Shown here: positions 53,966 to 62,355 of the stretch, piece by piece
How the letters are laid out: each line of letters opens with the position of its first letter
How positions within the stretch are numbered: the first letter of the stretch is position 1
NCBI RefSeq assembly: GCF_003711105.1
Contig: NZ_CP023865.1
Location: 6,230,501-6,294,500 of the forward strand
Direction of reading: 5' to 3'
DNA from: Actinoplanes teichomyceticus ATCC 31121
GTDB lineage: Bacteria; Actinomycetota; Actinomycetes; Mycobacteriales; Micromonosporaceae
Length of the DNA stretch: 64,000 bases
The notes under the pieces: model-generated
Told to the model about the DNA's origin: nothing
Seen by the model: only the letters and a program-made list of their open reading frames with translations
The model's database searches: none
Made by a program: the position numbers and the translations under genes

Positions 53966-53971
53966 TAGTCT

Positions 53972-54859
53972 GTGGCGATGCGTTTCGGCATCGTGATCCT
54001 TCCCGACCAGCGCTGGGCCGAGTCGAGCCGGCGGTGGCGCCTGGCCGAGGAGTACGGCTTCGACCACGCCTGGACCTACGACCACCTGGGCTGGCGCGAT
54101 CTGGTCGACGGCCCGTGGTTCGACGCGGTGCCGACGCTGACCGCGGCCGCGACGGTCACCCAACGGATCCGGCTCGGGACGTACGTCGCCTCGCCGAACT
54201 TCCGGCATCCGGTGCACTTCGCCCGGGAGGCGACCGCCCTGGACGACATCTCCGGCGGCCGTCTGCTGCTCGGGCTGGGCGCCGGCGGGATCGGCTTCGA
54301 CGCGGCCGTGCTCGGTGGCGCCGAGCTGAGCCCGCGTGCCCGGGTGGACCGGTTCGCCGAGTTCCTCGAGTTGTTCGACACGATCCTGCGGTCGCCGGCC
54401 ACCACCTGGTCCGGGTCGTACTTCGCGGCGGTGGACGCGCGCAGCACGCCGGGGCCGGTGCAGCAGCCCCGGCCGCCGTTCGTGGTCGCCGCCAACGGGC
54501 CCCGCGCGCTGCGGCTGGCCGCGCGGTACGGCGACGGCTGGGTCACCACCGGCCCGCAGGCGGAGACCGCGGCGGAATGGTGGCGGGCGGTGGCCGCTGT
54601 CCGGGACCGTTTCGAGGACACCCTGGCCGCGGCCGGACGCGCCCCGGAATCGGTCGCCCGATACCTCAATCTGGACTCGTCACCGGTCTTCTCGTTGAGC
54701 AGTTTGGACGCGTTCCAGGAAGCCACCGGCCGGGCCAGGGAGCTGGGTTTCACCGACGTGATCACGCACTGGCCGCGGCAGTCCAGTTGGTATGCGGGCG
54801 AGGAGAAGATCCTGGAGGCGGTGGCCGCTGAGCTGCCCCGACTGCGCGCGACTATTTGA
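53972..54859 (+). CDS. LLM-class (probably F420-dependent) oxidoreductase
   Basis: 295 residues from GTG 53972, or 293 from ATG 53978. Luciferase-like TIM barrel: MRFGIVILPDQRWAESSRRWRLAEEYGFDHAWTYDHLGW, RIRLGTYVASPNFRHPVHFAREATALDDISGGRLLLGLGAGG, PFVVAANGPRALRLAARYGDGWVTTG. The pattern fits F420-dependent members, but FMN use is not excluded. The gene begins four to ten bases past the cassette junction; a TAGTCT at 53966-53971 could serve as a -10 box. Confidence 0.9.
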   Translation: MAMRFGIVILPDQRWAESSRRWRLAEEYGFDHAWTYDHLGWRDLVDGPWFDAVPTLTAAATVTQRIRLGTYVASPNFRHPVHFAREATALDDISGGRLLLGLGAGGIGFDAAVLGGAELSPRARVDRFAEFLELFDTILRSPATTWSGSYFAAVDARSTPGPVQQPRPPFVVAANGPRALRLAARYGDGWVTTGPQAETAAEWWRAVAAVRDRFEDTLAAAGRAPESVARYLNLDSSPVFSLSSLDAFQEATGRARELGFTDVITHWPRQSSWYAGEEKILEAVAAELPRLRATI

Positions 54860-54898
54860 GGTGTCCGATCCGGACGCCGGGCCATTTCCGCGCCGGGG

Positions 54899-55252
54899 TC
54901 AGCGACCGTGCGCCGCCCGATAGGCGTTGCTGACCTCCTGCGGAATGCGGCCGCGCTCGGAGATTTTGTGCCCGTTGCGGATAGCCCACTCGCGGATCAG
55001 CCGGTTCTCGTCGCGCGAGCCCGCGGTCCGCGCCGGCGCGGCGCCCCGGGCCGGGGCCCGCCCGCCGGCCGGGGTGCGGCCCAGACGCGTTCCCGCGGTG
55101 ATGTACGGGTCCAGCGCCTTGCGCAGCTTTCCGGCATTGGCCTCGGAAAGGTCGATCGTGTAGCTGATGCCGTCGAGGCTGAACTCGACGGTGCGATCCG
55201 CCTTCTTGCCGTCCAGATCGTCGATCAGGGTGGTGATTACCTGCCGCGCCAT
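54899..55252 (-). CDS. lsr2: Nucleoid-associated protein Lsr2
   Basis: 117 residues. The N-terminal oligomerisation domain is [36 protein letters not shown]; the Gly/Pro/Ala-rich linker is [20 protein letters not shown]; the C-terminal DNA-binding domain has [31 protein letters not shown], with the RGR AT-hook-like motif near residue 101. Silences AT-rich, often acquired, DNA. ATG at 55252 with GGGAG upstream. The start of the gene on the other side is divergent. Confidence 0.97.
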   Translation of the reverse strand: MARQVITTLIDDLDGKKADRTVEFSLDGISYTIDLSEANAGKLRKALDPYITAGTRLGRTPAGGRAPARGAAPARTAGSRDENRLIREWAIRNGHKISERGRIPQEVSNAYRAAHGR

Positions 55253-55447
55253 AACGACTCCCGAGAGAATTCAATCGCCCGGGCACAGTCTGGCCCCCGA
55301 ACGCCATCTCGCGCAACTCCCCGGCACGATCCGGCAATTATTCGATCGACCGGACAGGTCCCTTATCAGAATGTGCGGAGAGTATTCGCGCCGAATCCCG
55401 AGAAAGCCCGGTTGGCCTCCGGCCGGGGCTACGTTAGGGTCGGCGCC

Positions 55448-55879
55448 ATGCAGGACGAGCACGCCGCCTGGCTGGCGCACCACCGGCAAGCCGTGGCCGG
55501 CCGGGCCGCCGCGCTGGAGGCGGGGCGCAGCGCCGAGGCCCGGCACGCCGCCACCCTCCTGGAGGACTTCGTCCGCCGCGCCGGCGAGCGCGGGCTGCCC
55601 CCGCACCCGCTGACCGCGAGCAGTTACGACGGCCGCTGGACGTACAAGACCCGGGTCCGCGGGTGGTACCTGAAATCCAACCGGTCGGTCGCGGTCGGCG
55701 AGGACGGGGAGTATTACGTGCTCACCGTGCCGGCCTCGCTGCGCGCCCGGTTCGCCGGCGCCGAGCTGTCGCCCAGCATCCCCCGGCTGGTCGTCGGGGC
55801 CGGCGGCGGAGACGGCGAGCCGGTGCCCCTGGAACACCTGCTGCACCGCCGGCTGGAGGCGGGAGCGCGCTGGCCGTGA
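55448..55879 (+). CDS. Hypothetical protein upstream of a D-Ala-D-Ala carboxypeptidase
   Basis: 143 residues from ATG 55448. An N-terminal helical half (DEHAAWLAHHRQAVAGRAAALEAGRSAEARHAATLLEDFVRRAGERGLP) is followed by a beta-rich half (RWTYKTRVRGWYLKSNRSVAVGEDGEYYVLTVP, then LVVGAGGGDGEPVPLEHLLHRRLE). No family named with confidence. Its stop overlaps the next start as GTGA, so the two are coupled. Confidence 0.8.
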   Translation: MQDEHAAWLAHHRQAVAGRAAALEAGRSAEARHAATLLEDFVRRAGERGLPPHPLTASSYDGRWTYKTRVRGWYLKSNRSVAVGEDGEYYVLTVPASLRARFAGAELSPSIPRLVVGAGGGDGEPVPLEHLLHRRLEAGARWP

Positions 55880-57090
55880 CGGTCACCCGGATGGTGGCCG
55901 CGCTGACGCTGACCGCCGCACTCGTCACCGTTGGGCCGACACCGGCCGCCGCCGCGGAGATCCCCTGCCCGAAACCGAAGATCGCCAAGCCGAGCGCCCC
56001 GCCGCGGCCGGCCCCGCCGGCCGACGACCCGGTGGCGATGCGGGTCGGCGGCGACGCGCTGGCCACCCACGGTTTGGTGATCCCGGCCGGCGCCAGGCAG
56101 CCGCCCGCGGTCACCGCGACCACCTGGATGGTGGCCGACCTGGACACCGGCGAGGTGCTCGGGGCGTGTGGCCCGCACGTCCACCAGACCCCGGCCAGCG
56201 TGCAGAAGACACTGCTCGCGGCGACCGCCATCGACCGGCTCGACCCGCGGCAGAAGGTCCGGATCGTACCGAGCGACCTGGACATCGAGCCGAACAGCTC
56301 GGCGGTCGGGATCGTGGTCGGCGGCACCTATCCGATCTCGACGCTCTGGCTGGGCCTGCTGCTCAACTCCGGCAACGACGCGGCGAACGCGCTGGCCCGG
56401 ATGGCCGGCGGGGGCGGGGCGGACGGTGTCGCCCGGACGGTGGCCGCGATGAACGCCAAGGCCCGGGAGCTGGGCGCGTTCCAGACACATGCGGTCACCC
56501 CGTCCGGATTGGACGGCAAGGGCCAGTTCACCAGCTCGTACGATCTCGCCCTGATCGCCCGGGTGTGTTTCGCCAACGCCGACTTCCGCAAGTACGTGCT
56601 GACCCGGACCGCGCGGATGCCCGCCCAGCCGGCCCGCAAGGTGGCCGGCTTCCAGTTCCAGAACGAGAACAAGCTGATCTACAACTATCCCGGCGCGATG
56701 GGCGGCAAGACCGGGTTCACCACGGTCGCCCGGCACAGCTACGTGGGCGCCGCCCAGCGCGGCGGGCGACGACTGGTGGTCACCCTGCTCGGCGCCGAGG
56801 CCCGCCCGATGCGCGGCTGGCAGCAGGGCGCGGCGCTGCTGGACTGGGGTTTCGCACAGCCGCGCGGCTCGTCGGTCGGGCACCTGGTCACCCCGGCGGA
56901 GGTGGCCGCGCCGACCGGCGACCCGGCCACGGAGAAGGCGACCACCGGCGCGGCCGGGACCGCCGCGACGCCGCCGACCGGGCCGCGCGGGCTGCCCGTG
57001 CTCGCCGCCGTCGCGGTTGCCGTGGCGCTGGCCGCCCTGCCGCTCCTGCTGCTGCTCGTCCAGCGCCGGCGCCGCCGCCTGGACGGTTGA
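55876..57090 (+). CDS. D-alanyl-D-alanine carboxypeptidase (S11 family), membrane anchored
   Basis: 404 residues from GTG 55876. Signal peptide to about residue 33 (AALTLTAALVTVGPTPAAAA). Penicillin-binding motifs: SxxK in PASVQKTLLAATAIDRL, SxN in LNSGNDAANALARMA and KTG in MGGKTGFTTVARHSYVG. The C terminus has a Thr/Ala/Pro spacer and a transmembrane helix (LPVLAAVAVAVALAALPLLLLLV) followed by a basic tail. Trims the terminal D-Ala from peptidoglycan stem peptides. A Pro-rich segment of about 30 residues precedes the catalytic domain. Confidence 0.94.
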   Translation: MTVTRMVAALTLTAALVTVGPTPAAAAEIPCPKPKIAKPSAPPRPAPPADDPVAMRVGGDALATHGLVIPAGARQPPAVTATTWMVADLDTGEVLGACGPHVHQTPASVQKTLLAATAIDRLDPRQKVRIVPSDLDIEPNSSAVGIVVGGTYPISTLWLGLLLNSGNDAANALARMAGGGGADGVARTVAAMNAKARELGAFQTHAVTPSGLDGKGQFTSSYDLALIARVCFANADFRKYVLTRTARMPAQPARKVAGFQFQNENKLIYNYPGAMGGKTGFTTVARHSYVGAAQRGGRRLVVTLLGAEARPMRGWQQGAALLDWGFAQPRGSSVGHLVTPAEVAAPTGDPATEKATTGAAGTAATPPTGPRGLPVLAAVAVAVALAALPLLLLLVQRRRRRLDG

Positions 57091-57202
57091 GCCCGGCCCG
57101 GCCCGCGGGGCTCGGCCGCTCGCCCGCGGGCGGGACCCGTACGGTCGTACCGATCAGCGGCAGCGCCGGGATCCGCCCGCCCGGCGCCGGGACGCGGTCC
57201 GC

Positions 57203-57703
57203 CTAGCCCAGGATCAGGCCGAAGACCCAGACCACCGCGATGCCGAGCGCCGCGGCCAACTCCACCAGCAGGGACAGCCCGACCGCGGCCAGCGCCCGGC
57301 GGGTCGACGGCCACGCCCGCCCGGCGCCCAGCCGGGCTGCCTCCACCAGGTAGACACCGAGCAGGAAGCCGAGCACCAGGCCGACCACCGGAACCACGAA
57401 GAAGCCGACCAGGCCGGTCACGCCACCGGCCAGCAGCGTCGGCCCCGGCACCCCGCTGTCGGAGAGCTTGCGGCCCGGCCACAAGAACTTGGTCACCGCC
57501 CCGGCCCCGGCGATCACCGTGGCCAGCGCCAGGACCAGCCACCGCACCGGCCCGCCGGCATCCGACAGCAGCGCCCAGAACAGCACCCCGCCCCAGGTCA
57601 GCAGCAGGCCGGGAAGCACCGGCAGCAGCACCCCGAGCACCCCGGCGGCGATCACCAGCCCGGCGACGAGGTTCACGGCCGCGCCGCTGTCGCTCAGATC
57701 CAT
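57203..57703 (-). CDS. DUF456 membrane protein
   Basis: 166 residues from ATG 57703; GTG at 57712 also in frame. Four to five transmembrane helices with the DUF456 pattern LVIAAGVLGVLLPVLPGLLLTWGGVLFWAL and VVGLVLGFLLGVYLVEAARLG, glycine-rich and lacking charged residues in the helices. Function unknown in all relatives. Divergent from the sigma-factor gene. Confidence 0.88.
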   Translation of the reverse strand: MDLSDSGAAVNLVAGLVIAAGVLGVLLPVLPGLLLTWGGVLFWALLSDAGGPVRWLVLALATVIAGAGAVTKFLWPGRKLSDSGVPGPTLLAGGVTGLVGFFVVPVVGLVLGFLLGVYLVEAARLGAGRAWPSTRRALAAVGLSLLVELAAALGIAVVWVFGLILG

Positions 57704-57735
57704 GCGGCCCACCCTGCCGTACCCCGGCGGAAACC

Positions 57736-57763
57736 CTCAAGCGGGCCCGGGGGCCGCCGATCG
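57736..57763 (+). promoter_or_regulatory. FliA/WhiG-type promoter upstream of the sigma-factor gene
   Basis: CTCA at 57736-57739, 16-base spacer, GCCGATCG at 57756-57763. This matches the CTCA-N15-17-GCCGA consensus reported for FliA-family sigma factors of Actinoplanes and resembles the WhiG/sigma-28 type. It is about 150 bases before the ATG of a FliA-like gene, which suggests autoregulation or control by a paralogue. Confidence 0.6.
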
Positions 57764-57916
57764 ACTCCGGCAACGCGGACGACCGCCCCGGTTGGCAAGC
57801 AACCGGGAGGCAACTGTCCGTGACCTTCTCCCGCACCCTCGCGACCTCAGAGTTCTCCCTTGTCAGCCGGTGCCCACCCAGCCAACGGGGCGCCGAGAAC
57901 AACCGGGGGAAACGAC

Positions 57917-58837
57917 ATGACCAGCACCGTGACGACCGCTGCCGACCTCGCCGCCGACACCGCTCCCGTGACGCCGGTGCTCTCCGCCGCCGAGCAGGAG
58001 GAGCTGATCCGCACGCACATGCCGCTGGTCGGCCACCTGGTGCGGGACATGCTCAGCCGGATCCCCAACCACATCCACCGCGACGACCTGACCAGCGCCG
58101 GCCTGCACGCCCTGGTCACCGCCGCCCGCGGCTGGGACCCGCAGCGCGGGGTGCCGTTCCACCGCTTCGCCGGCACCCGGATCCGCGGCGCCCTGCTGGA
58201 CGAGCTGCGCTCGCTGGACTGGGCGACCCGCTCGGTACGGTCCAAGGCCCGCAACACCGATGTGACGCGGCAGAGCCTGACCACCACGCTGGGACGTACG
58301 CCGACGCCGGAGGAGCTGGCGCAGGCGCTCGGCACCACCACCACCGAGCTGCACCAGACCGACACCGACGTGCAGCGCGCGACGGTCCTGTCGCTGCAGG
58401 GCTTCACCACCAGCAGCGCCGACGACCTGGTCACCGAGCCCACCCCGGGCCCGGAGGAGATGCTGCTGCGCCGCGAGCAGATCGGGTACCTGCACCACGC
58501 GATCGGCTCCCTGCCGGAGCGCCTGCAGACCGTGGTGACCGAGTACTTCCTGCAGGAGCGCCCGATGGCGGAGATCGCCAAGGACCTCGGCGTCACCGAG
58601 TCCCGCGTCTCCCAGCTGCGCGCCGAGGCGCTGTCGCTGCTGCGCGACGGCCTGAACACCCACCTCGACCCGGAGCTGGCCCCGGTGCCGGAGAACCCGG
58701 AGAGCATCACCGCCCGCCGCCGCGCGTCGTACTACGCCAACATCGCCAACAACACCTCCATGCGCAGCCGGCTGGCGATGACCAACGCGAACGGCCACAC
58801 CGCCATCGGCCGCGGCCTGCGCCCGACGGCGGCCTGA
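57917..58837 (+). CDS. FliA/WhiG-family RNA polymerase sigma factor
   Basis: 306 residues from ATG 57917, with GGGGGAAA upstream. Region 2 is HMPLVGHLVRDMLSRIPNHIHRDDLTSAGLHALVTAARGWDPQRGVPFHRFAGTRIRGALLDELRSLDW; region 3 has LGRTPTPEELAQALGTTTTEL; region 4 is LPERLQTVVTEYFLQERPMAEIAKDLGVTESRVSQLRAEAL. Such factors run motility and sporulation programmes in actinobacteria. A C-terminal extension of about 55 residues (ITARRRASYYANIANNTSMRSRLAM) is shared with the paralogue at the right end of the window. Confidence 0.95.
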   Translation: MTSTVTTAADLAADTAPVTPVLSAAEQEELIRTHMPLVGHLVRDMLSRIPNHIHRDDLTSAGLHALVTAARGWDPQRGVPFHRFAGTRIRGALLDELRSLDWATRSVRSKARNTDVTRQSLTTTLGRTPTPEELAQALGTTTTELHQTDTDVQRATVLSLQGFTTSSADDLVTEPTPGPEEMLLRREQIGYLHHAIGSLPERLQTVVTEYFLQERPMAEIAKDLGVTESRVSQLRAEALSLLRDGLNTHLDPELAPVPENPESITARRRASYYANIANNTSMRSRLAMTNANGHTAIGRGLRPTAA

Positions 58838-58843
58838 TCGACC

Positions 58844-58873
58844 GGGAGGGCTCAGCGGACGCTGAGCCCTCCC
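58844..58873 (+). terminator. 13-bp perfect stem-loop after the sigma-factor gene
   Basis: GGGAGGGCTCAGC, loop GGAC, GCTGAGCCCTCCC, seven bases after the stop codon. No T tract but an exact stem. Confidence 0.85.
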
Positions 58874-58939
58874 GCCGTGCTGTGCGCACCGCGCCGCTGC
58901 GGGCCGAGCGGCCTTCGCAGGCACGGACGGACAAATCGG

Positions 58940-58969
58940 TAGACCTGCATGGAAGCTGGTCGATAGGTT
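58940..58969 (+). promoter_or_regulatory. Possible leaderless promoter of the methyltransferase gene
   Basis: TAGACC (58940-58945), 18-base spacer, TAGGTT (58964-58969), six bases before ATG 58976. Confidence 0.4.
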
Positions 58970-58975
58970 GCGGGG

Positions 58976-59719
58976 ATGCCCGACGACCTGTTCGCCCATC
59001 CACGGCTCGCGCCGCTCTACGACGCCTTCGACAGCGACCGCGGCGATCTGCCCGCCTACCTGGAGATTGTCGAGGCCCTGGACCCGGGGCACGTCGTCGA
59101 CGTCGGCTGCGGCACCGGGACGCTCGCCACGCTCCTGGCCGGGACCGGCCGGACGGTGACCGGCGTGGACCCGGCGGCGGCGTCGCTGCACGTGGCGCGG
59201 GCGAAACCGACCGCTTCGCCGGTCACCTGGCTGCACGGCGGAGCCGGCGAGCTGCCGGCCGTGTGGGGTGCCCGGCCGCCGGCCGACCTGGCGCTGATGA
59301 CCGGGAACGTGGCCCAGGTGTTCCTCACCGACGACGACTGGGCCGCCGCACTGCGCGGCATCCACCGGGTGCTGCGGTCCGGCGGGCACCTGGTCTTCGA
59401 GGCCCGGCGACCGGAGTTCCGCGCCTGGCGGGAGTGGGCCGCCGACACCGCGCCGGTCCTCCGCGACGTCCCGGGGGTCGGCCTGGTCGAGCGGCATTTC
59501 GGCGGTCTGCACGTGCGGCTGCCGCTGGTCTCGTTCCGCTACGAGTTCCACTTCCATGCCGACCGGACGGTGCTGACCTCGGACTCGACCCTGCGGTTCC
59601 GGTCCCGCGACGAGATCGCGGAGTCGCTGCGCACGGCCGGGTTCGACGTGCTGGAGGTGCGGGACGCCCCGGACCGGCCGGGCCGGGAGAACGTCTTCCT
59701 GGCACAGCGCGCCCGCTGA
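58976..59719 (+). CDS. Class I SAM-dependent methyltransferase
   Basis: 247 residues. SAM-binding motif I is VVDVGCGTGTLATLLAG near residue 40; motif II region VTGVDPAAASLHVARAK; then LALMTGNVAQVFLTDDDW and a motif post-III HRVLRSGGHLVFEARRPEF. The C-terminal part holds FRYEFHFHADRTVLTSDSTLRFRSRDEIAESLRTAGF, which is common in Methyltransf_25-type small-molecule enzymes. Substrate not predictable. Confidence 0.9.
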   Translation: MPDDLFAHPRLAPLYDAFDSDRGDLPAYLEIVEALDPGHVVDVGCGTGTLATLLAGTGRTVTGVDPAAASLHVARAKPTASPVTWLHGGAGELPAVWGARPPADLALMTGNVAQVFLTDDDWAAALRGIHRVLRSGGHLVFEARRPEFRAWREWAADTAPVLRDVPGVGLVERHFGGLHVRLPLVSFRYEFHFHADRTVLTSDSTLRFRSRDEIAESLRTAGFDVLEVRDAPDRPGRENVFLAQRAR

Positions 59720-59739
59720 CCCCGGGCGGACGCGGCACA

Positions 59740-59830
59740 GCGCACCCGCCGACCCGGGCGCACACCACCCAGCGCACCGGCTGACCCGGGCGCACACACC
59801 ACCCAGCGCACCGGCTGACCCGGCGGACCG
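59740..59830. repeat. Three imperfect ~33-bp repeats ahead of the helD terminator
   Basis: CACCACCCAGCGCACCGGCT units (best copies from about 59761 and 59795, with a degenerate one from 59730) lie between the convergent methyltransferase and helicase genes. Confidence 0.7.
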
Positions 59831-59861
59831 CTCCCGGCGTACCGAATCGCCGGAAGCGGTC

Positions 59862-59890
59862 GACGGCCGCGCCTCGCGGGCGCGGCCGTC
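59862..59890 (-). terminator. 12-bp perfect stem-loop at the helD stop codon
   Basis: GACGGCCGCGCC, loop TCGCG, GGCGCGGCCGTC. The hairpin begins within the stop codon of the minus-strand helicase and can also serve the convergent methyltransferase gene. Confidence 0.8.
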
Positions 59891-62165
59891 AGGCCAGCGA
59901 GGACAGCACCGCGGGAAGCGGCGTGGTGTGCAGGACCCCGAGCCGCTGGGTCGCCCGGGTCACCGCCACGTAGAGGTCGGACAGCCCCCGGGGGCTCTCC
60001 GCGAGGATCTCGTCCGGGCAGACCACCAGGACGGAGTCGAACTCCAGGCCCTTGGCCTGCCGCACGGTCATCAGCACCACGTGGTTGAGCAGGTCGGGCT
60101 GCTCCCCCACGGCCGCCCCGGGCACGGCGCCGACGAGCGCGGCGCCCAGCGACGGCTCCAGGCGGGCCGGGACCAGGACCCCGACGCGACCGGCCTCCAC
60201 CGCGGCCGCCTCCTTGCGGACGTCCGCGATCAGCTCCTCGGCCAGAGCCTCGGAGGGCACCTGCCGGGCCCACGGCGTGACCCCGGCCGAGCGCACCGAC
60301 CGCGGCGGCGTCAGCCCGGGGCCGACCGCGGCAAGCACGTCCGCGGCGACCGCCATCACCTCGGCCGGCGTCCGGTAGTTGACGCTCAGCTCGACCAGCC
60401 GCCAGCGGTGCCCGACGTAGGGCTCGAAGACCTGGTCCCAGGTCGTGCTCCCGGACAGCTCCGAGGTCTGCGCGACGTCCCCGACCACGGTCATCGACCG
60501 GCTCGGGCAGCGGCGCATCAGCATCCGCCAGGCCATCGGCGACAGCTCCTGGGCCTCGTCCACGATCACGTGCCCGAACACCCAGGTCCGGTCGGCCGCG
60601 GCCCGTTCCGCCGCGGTCCGGGTGTCGATCACCTCGTGCCGTTCGACGAAGGCGCTCGCGTCCACCACGTCGATCGCGGAGAGGATCTCCTCCTCCACGT
60701 CCTCGAAGTCCAGCGACCGGGAGCCCTCGACGATCTCCAGGACGCCCTCGGCGTACTCGATCGCCGCCTTCCGCTGCCGGGCCTGCTCGCGGACCTTGAG
60801 CGTGTCGTCGACGCCGAGCAGCTCGGCCAGCTCGTCGAGCAGCGGCACGTCGGCCGGGGTCCATCCGGCCGACCGGTCGCGCAGCAGTGACGGCGGCAGC
60901 CCGGCCGACTCCAGCCGGTCCGCGTCGGTGAGCAGGTCGCGCAGCACCTGCCGGGGGGTCAGCACCGGCCAGAAGTCGAACAGCGCCTGCTGCACGTCGA
61001 CGTCCTCGCGCAGCTCCCGCCGGGTCTCCGCGAGGTCCGCCTCGCTCAGCAGGTTCTCCCCGCCCAGCGGGTCCGCCCCGATCCGCTCGGCGATCTGCAG
61101 GGACAGCTGGTGGATCGCCTCGGTCACGAAGATGGCCCGGGCCACGTTGTGCGGCCGGCCGGAGCGGCGGGCCGCGGCGCGCGCGTCCTCCAGCACCGCC
61201 CGCTCGATCCGCAGCGGATAGCCGTCGTGGTCCACCTCGACGAAGGTGTCCGGCACGGTCTGCCGGTCGGCGACCGCGTTCTCCAGCGCCGGCAGCATCA
61301 TGTCCAGGTCGCCCTTGATCGCCGCGACGCCGGCCGGCTCGACGCCCCGGGCGCGCACCCCCGGGAACATGTCCCCGAGCGTGGCCAGCAGCACCCCGGT
61401 CTCGGCCAGCGACGGCAGCACCTGGGAGATGTAGCGCAGGAACGTGGTGTTCGGCCCGAGGATCAGCACGCCGGAGCGGGTCAGCTGCTGACGGTACGTG
61501 TACAGCAGGTAGGCCGCCCGGTGCAGCGCCACCGCGGTCTTGCCGGTGCCCGGCCCGCCCTGCACGACCAGCGCGCCGGCCAGCCCGGAGCGGATCACCT
61601 CGTCCTGCTCGGCCTGGATGGTCTCGACGATGTCCCGCATCCGTCCGGTGCGGTTGGCGGTGAGCGCGGACAGCAGCGCGGCCTCGCCGGTCACGTCCTC
61701 GCGCCCGGTCCCGTCGCCGGCCTCCAGGTCGAGCACCTCGTCGTCGATGCCGGTGAGCACCCGGCCACGGGTGCGCAGGTGCCGCCGCCGGGTCACCCCG
61801 TCCGGGTTGACCGCGGTGGCCAGGTAGAACGGCCGGGCCGCCGGCGCCCGCCAGTCGATCAGCAGCGGGTCCCGGTCGCGGTCCTCGGCGAACAGGCCGA
61901 TCCGGCCGATGTAGCGCGGCTGCTCCGCGGCGAAGTCGAGCCGGCCGAAACAGAGGCCGTTCTCGACGGAATTCATCTGGGCGAGCTGCTCCGCGTAGTG
62001 GGCGCGGGTGGCCTCCCGCTGGGTGCGGCCCTGCGGCGTGCCGCCGGCCTCCAGCAGGATCGCCTTGAGCCGGCTGTCGGCCTGCTCACGCAATTGATCG
62101 AGCCGCTGGTAGAGCGCGGTCAAGTACGCCTGCTCGGAACCGATGTCGGCGTTCGAGCTTGACAA
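59889..62165 (-). CDS. helD: HelD-type RNA polymerase-associated helicase
   Basis: About 758 residues. Actinobacterial (class II) HelD: an N-terminal coiled coil (EQAYLTALYQRLDQLREQADSRLKAILLEAG) precedes IGRIGLFAEDRDRDPLLIDWRAPAARPFY, which is diagnostic for HelD. Superfamily 1 motifs include Walker A VVQGGPGTGKTAVALHRAAY, VIVDEAQELSPMAW (motif II), VVGDVAQTSE (III), VNYRTPAEVM (IV) and VTRATQRLGVL (VI). Recycles stalled RNA polymerase, and some relatives (HelR) displace rifamycin. The TTG at 62165 is preferred: AGGGG precedes it, and an ATG at 62189 would overlap a TATGAT -10 box. Confidence 0.92.
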   Translation of the reverse strand: MSSSNADIGSEQAYLTALYQRLDQLREQADSRLKAILLEAGGTPQGRTQREATRAHYAEQLAQMNSVENGLCFGRLDFAAEQPRYIGRIGLFAEDRDRDPLLIDWRAPAARPFYLATAVNPDGVTRRRHLRTRGRVLTGIDDEVLDLEAGDGTGREDVTGEAALLSALTANRTGRMRDIVETIQAEQDEVIRSGLAGALVVQGGPGTGKTAVALHRAAYLLYTYRQQLTRSGVLILGPNTTFLRYISQVLPSLAETGVLLATLGDMFPGVRARGVEPAGVAAIKGDLDMMLPALENAVADRQTVPDTFVEVDHDGYPLRIERAVLEDARAAARRSGRPHNVARAIFVTEAIHQLSLQIAERIGADPLGGENLLSEADLAETRRELREDVDVQQALFDFWPVLTPRQVLRDLLTDADRLESAGLPPSLLRDRSAGWTPADVPLLDELAELLGVDDTLKVREQARQRKAAIEYAEGVLEIVEGSRSLDFEDVEEEILSAIDVVDASAFVERHEVIDTRTAAERAAADRTWVFGHVIVDEAQELSPMAWRMLMRRCPSRSMTVVGDVAQTSELSGSTTWDQVFEPYVGHRWRLVELSVNYRTPAEVMAVAADVLAAVGPGLTPPRSVRSAGVTPWARQVPSEALAEELIADVRKEAAAVEAGRVGVLVPARLEPSLGAALVGAVPGAAVGEQPDLLNHVVLMTVRQAKGLEFDSVLVVCPDEILAESPRGLSDLYVAVTRATQRLGVLHTTPLPAVLSSLA

Positions 62166-62184
62166 AATCGCCCCTTTTCGTGCT

Positions 62185-62224
62185 ATCATACGGGCCGCCG
62201 GGCAACCATTTTTCGATGGTTGCC
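62185..62224 (-). promoter_or_regulatory. helD promoter -10 box and adjoining perfect palindrome
   Basis: Reading the minus strand, TATGAT lies at 62190-62185, giving a leader of about ten bases to the TTG start. Directly upstream, 62201-62224 is GGCAACCAT-N6-ATGGTTGCC, a perfect 9-bp inverted repeat covering the expected -35 zone. On the plus strand the same hairpin is followed by TTTTCTGTTT (62225-62234), so it could instead be an intrinsic terminator. Confidence 0.55.
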
Positions 62225-62355
62225 TTTTCTGTTTACGGCAAACGACCAGAATAGCGGACCGCCCGAGGGTTACGGGCGCAGGCGCAACTGTCCGGAAGCT
62301 GTCACGGACACGCCGGGGCCGTTACGCCGGGCGGCATGTCGGGATTAACCGGGTC

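Noticed and set aside
53966..53971. TAGTCT as the genuine -10 box of the LLM gene
   Set aside because: Not ruled out, but no -35 hexamer lies at the right distance within the cassette end, and the bases are equally explained as the ancestral MarR stop plus spacer; kept only as a note on the gene.
62185..62260. Rifamycin-associated element upstream of helD
   Set aside because: The palindrome present (GGCAACCAT...ATGGTTGCC) does not match the GGGGC...GCCCC-type element as I recall it.
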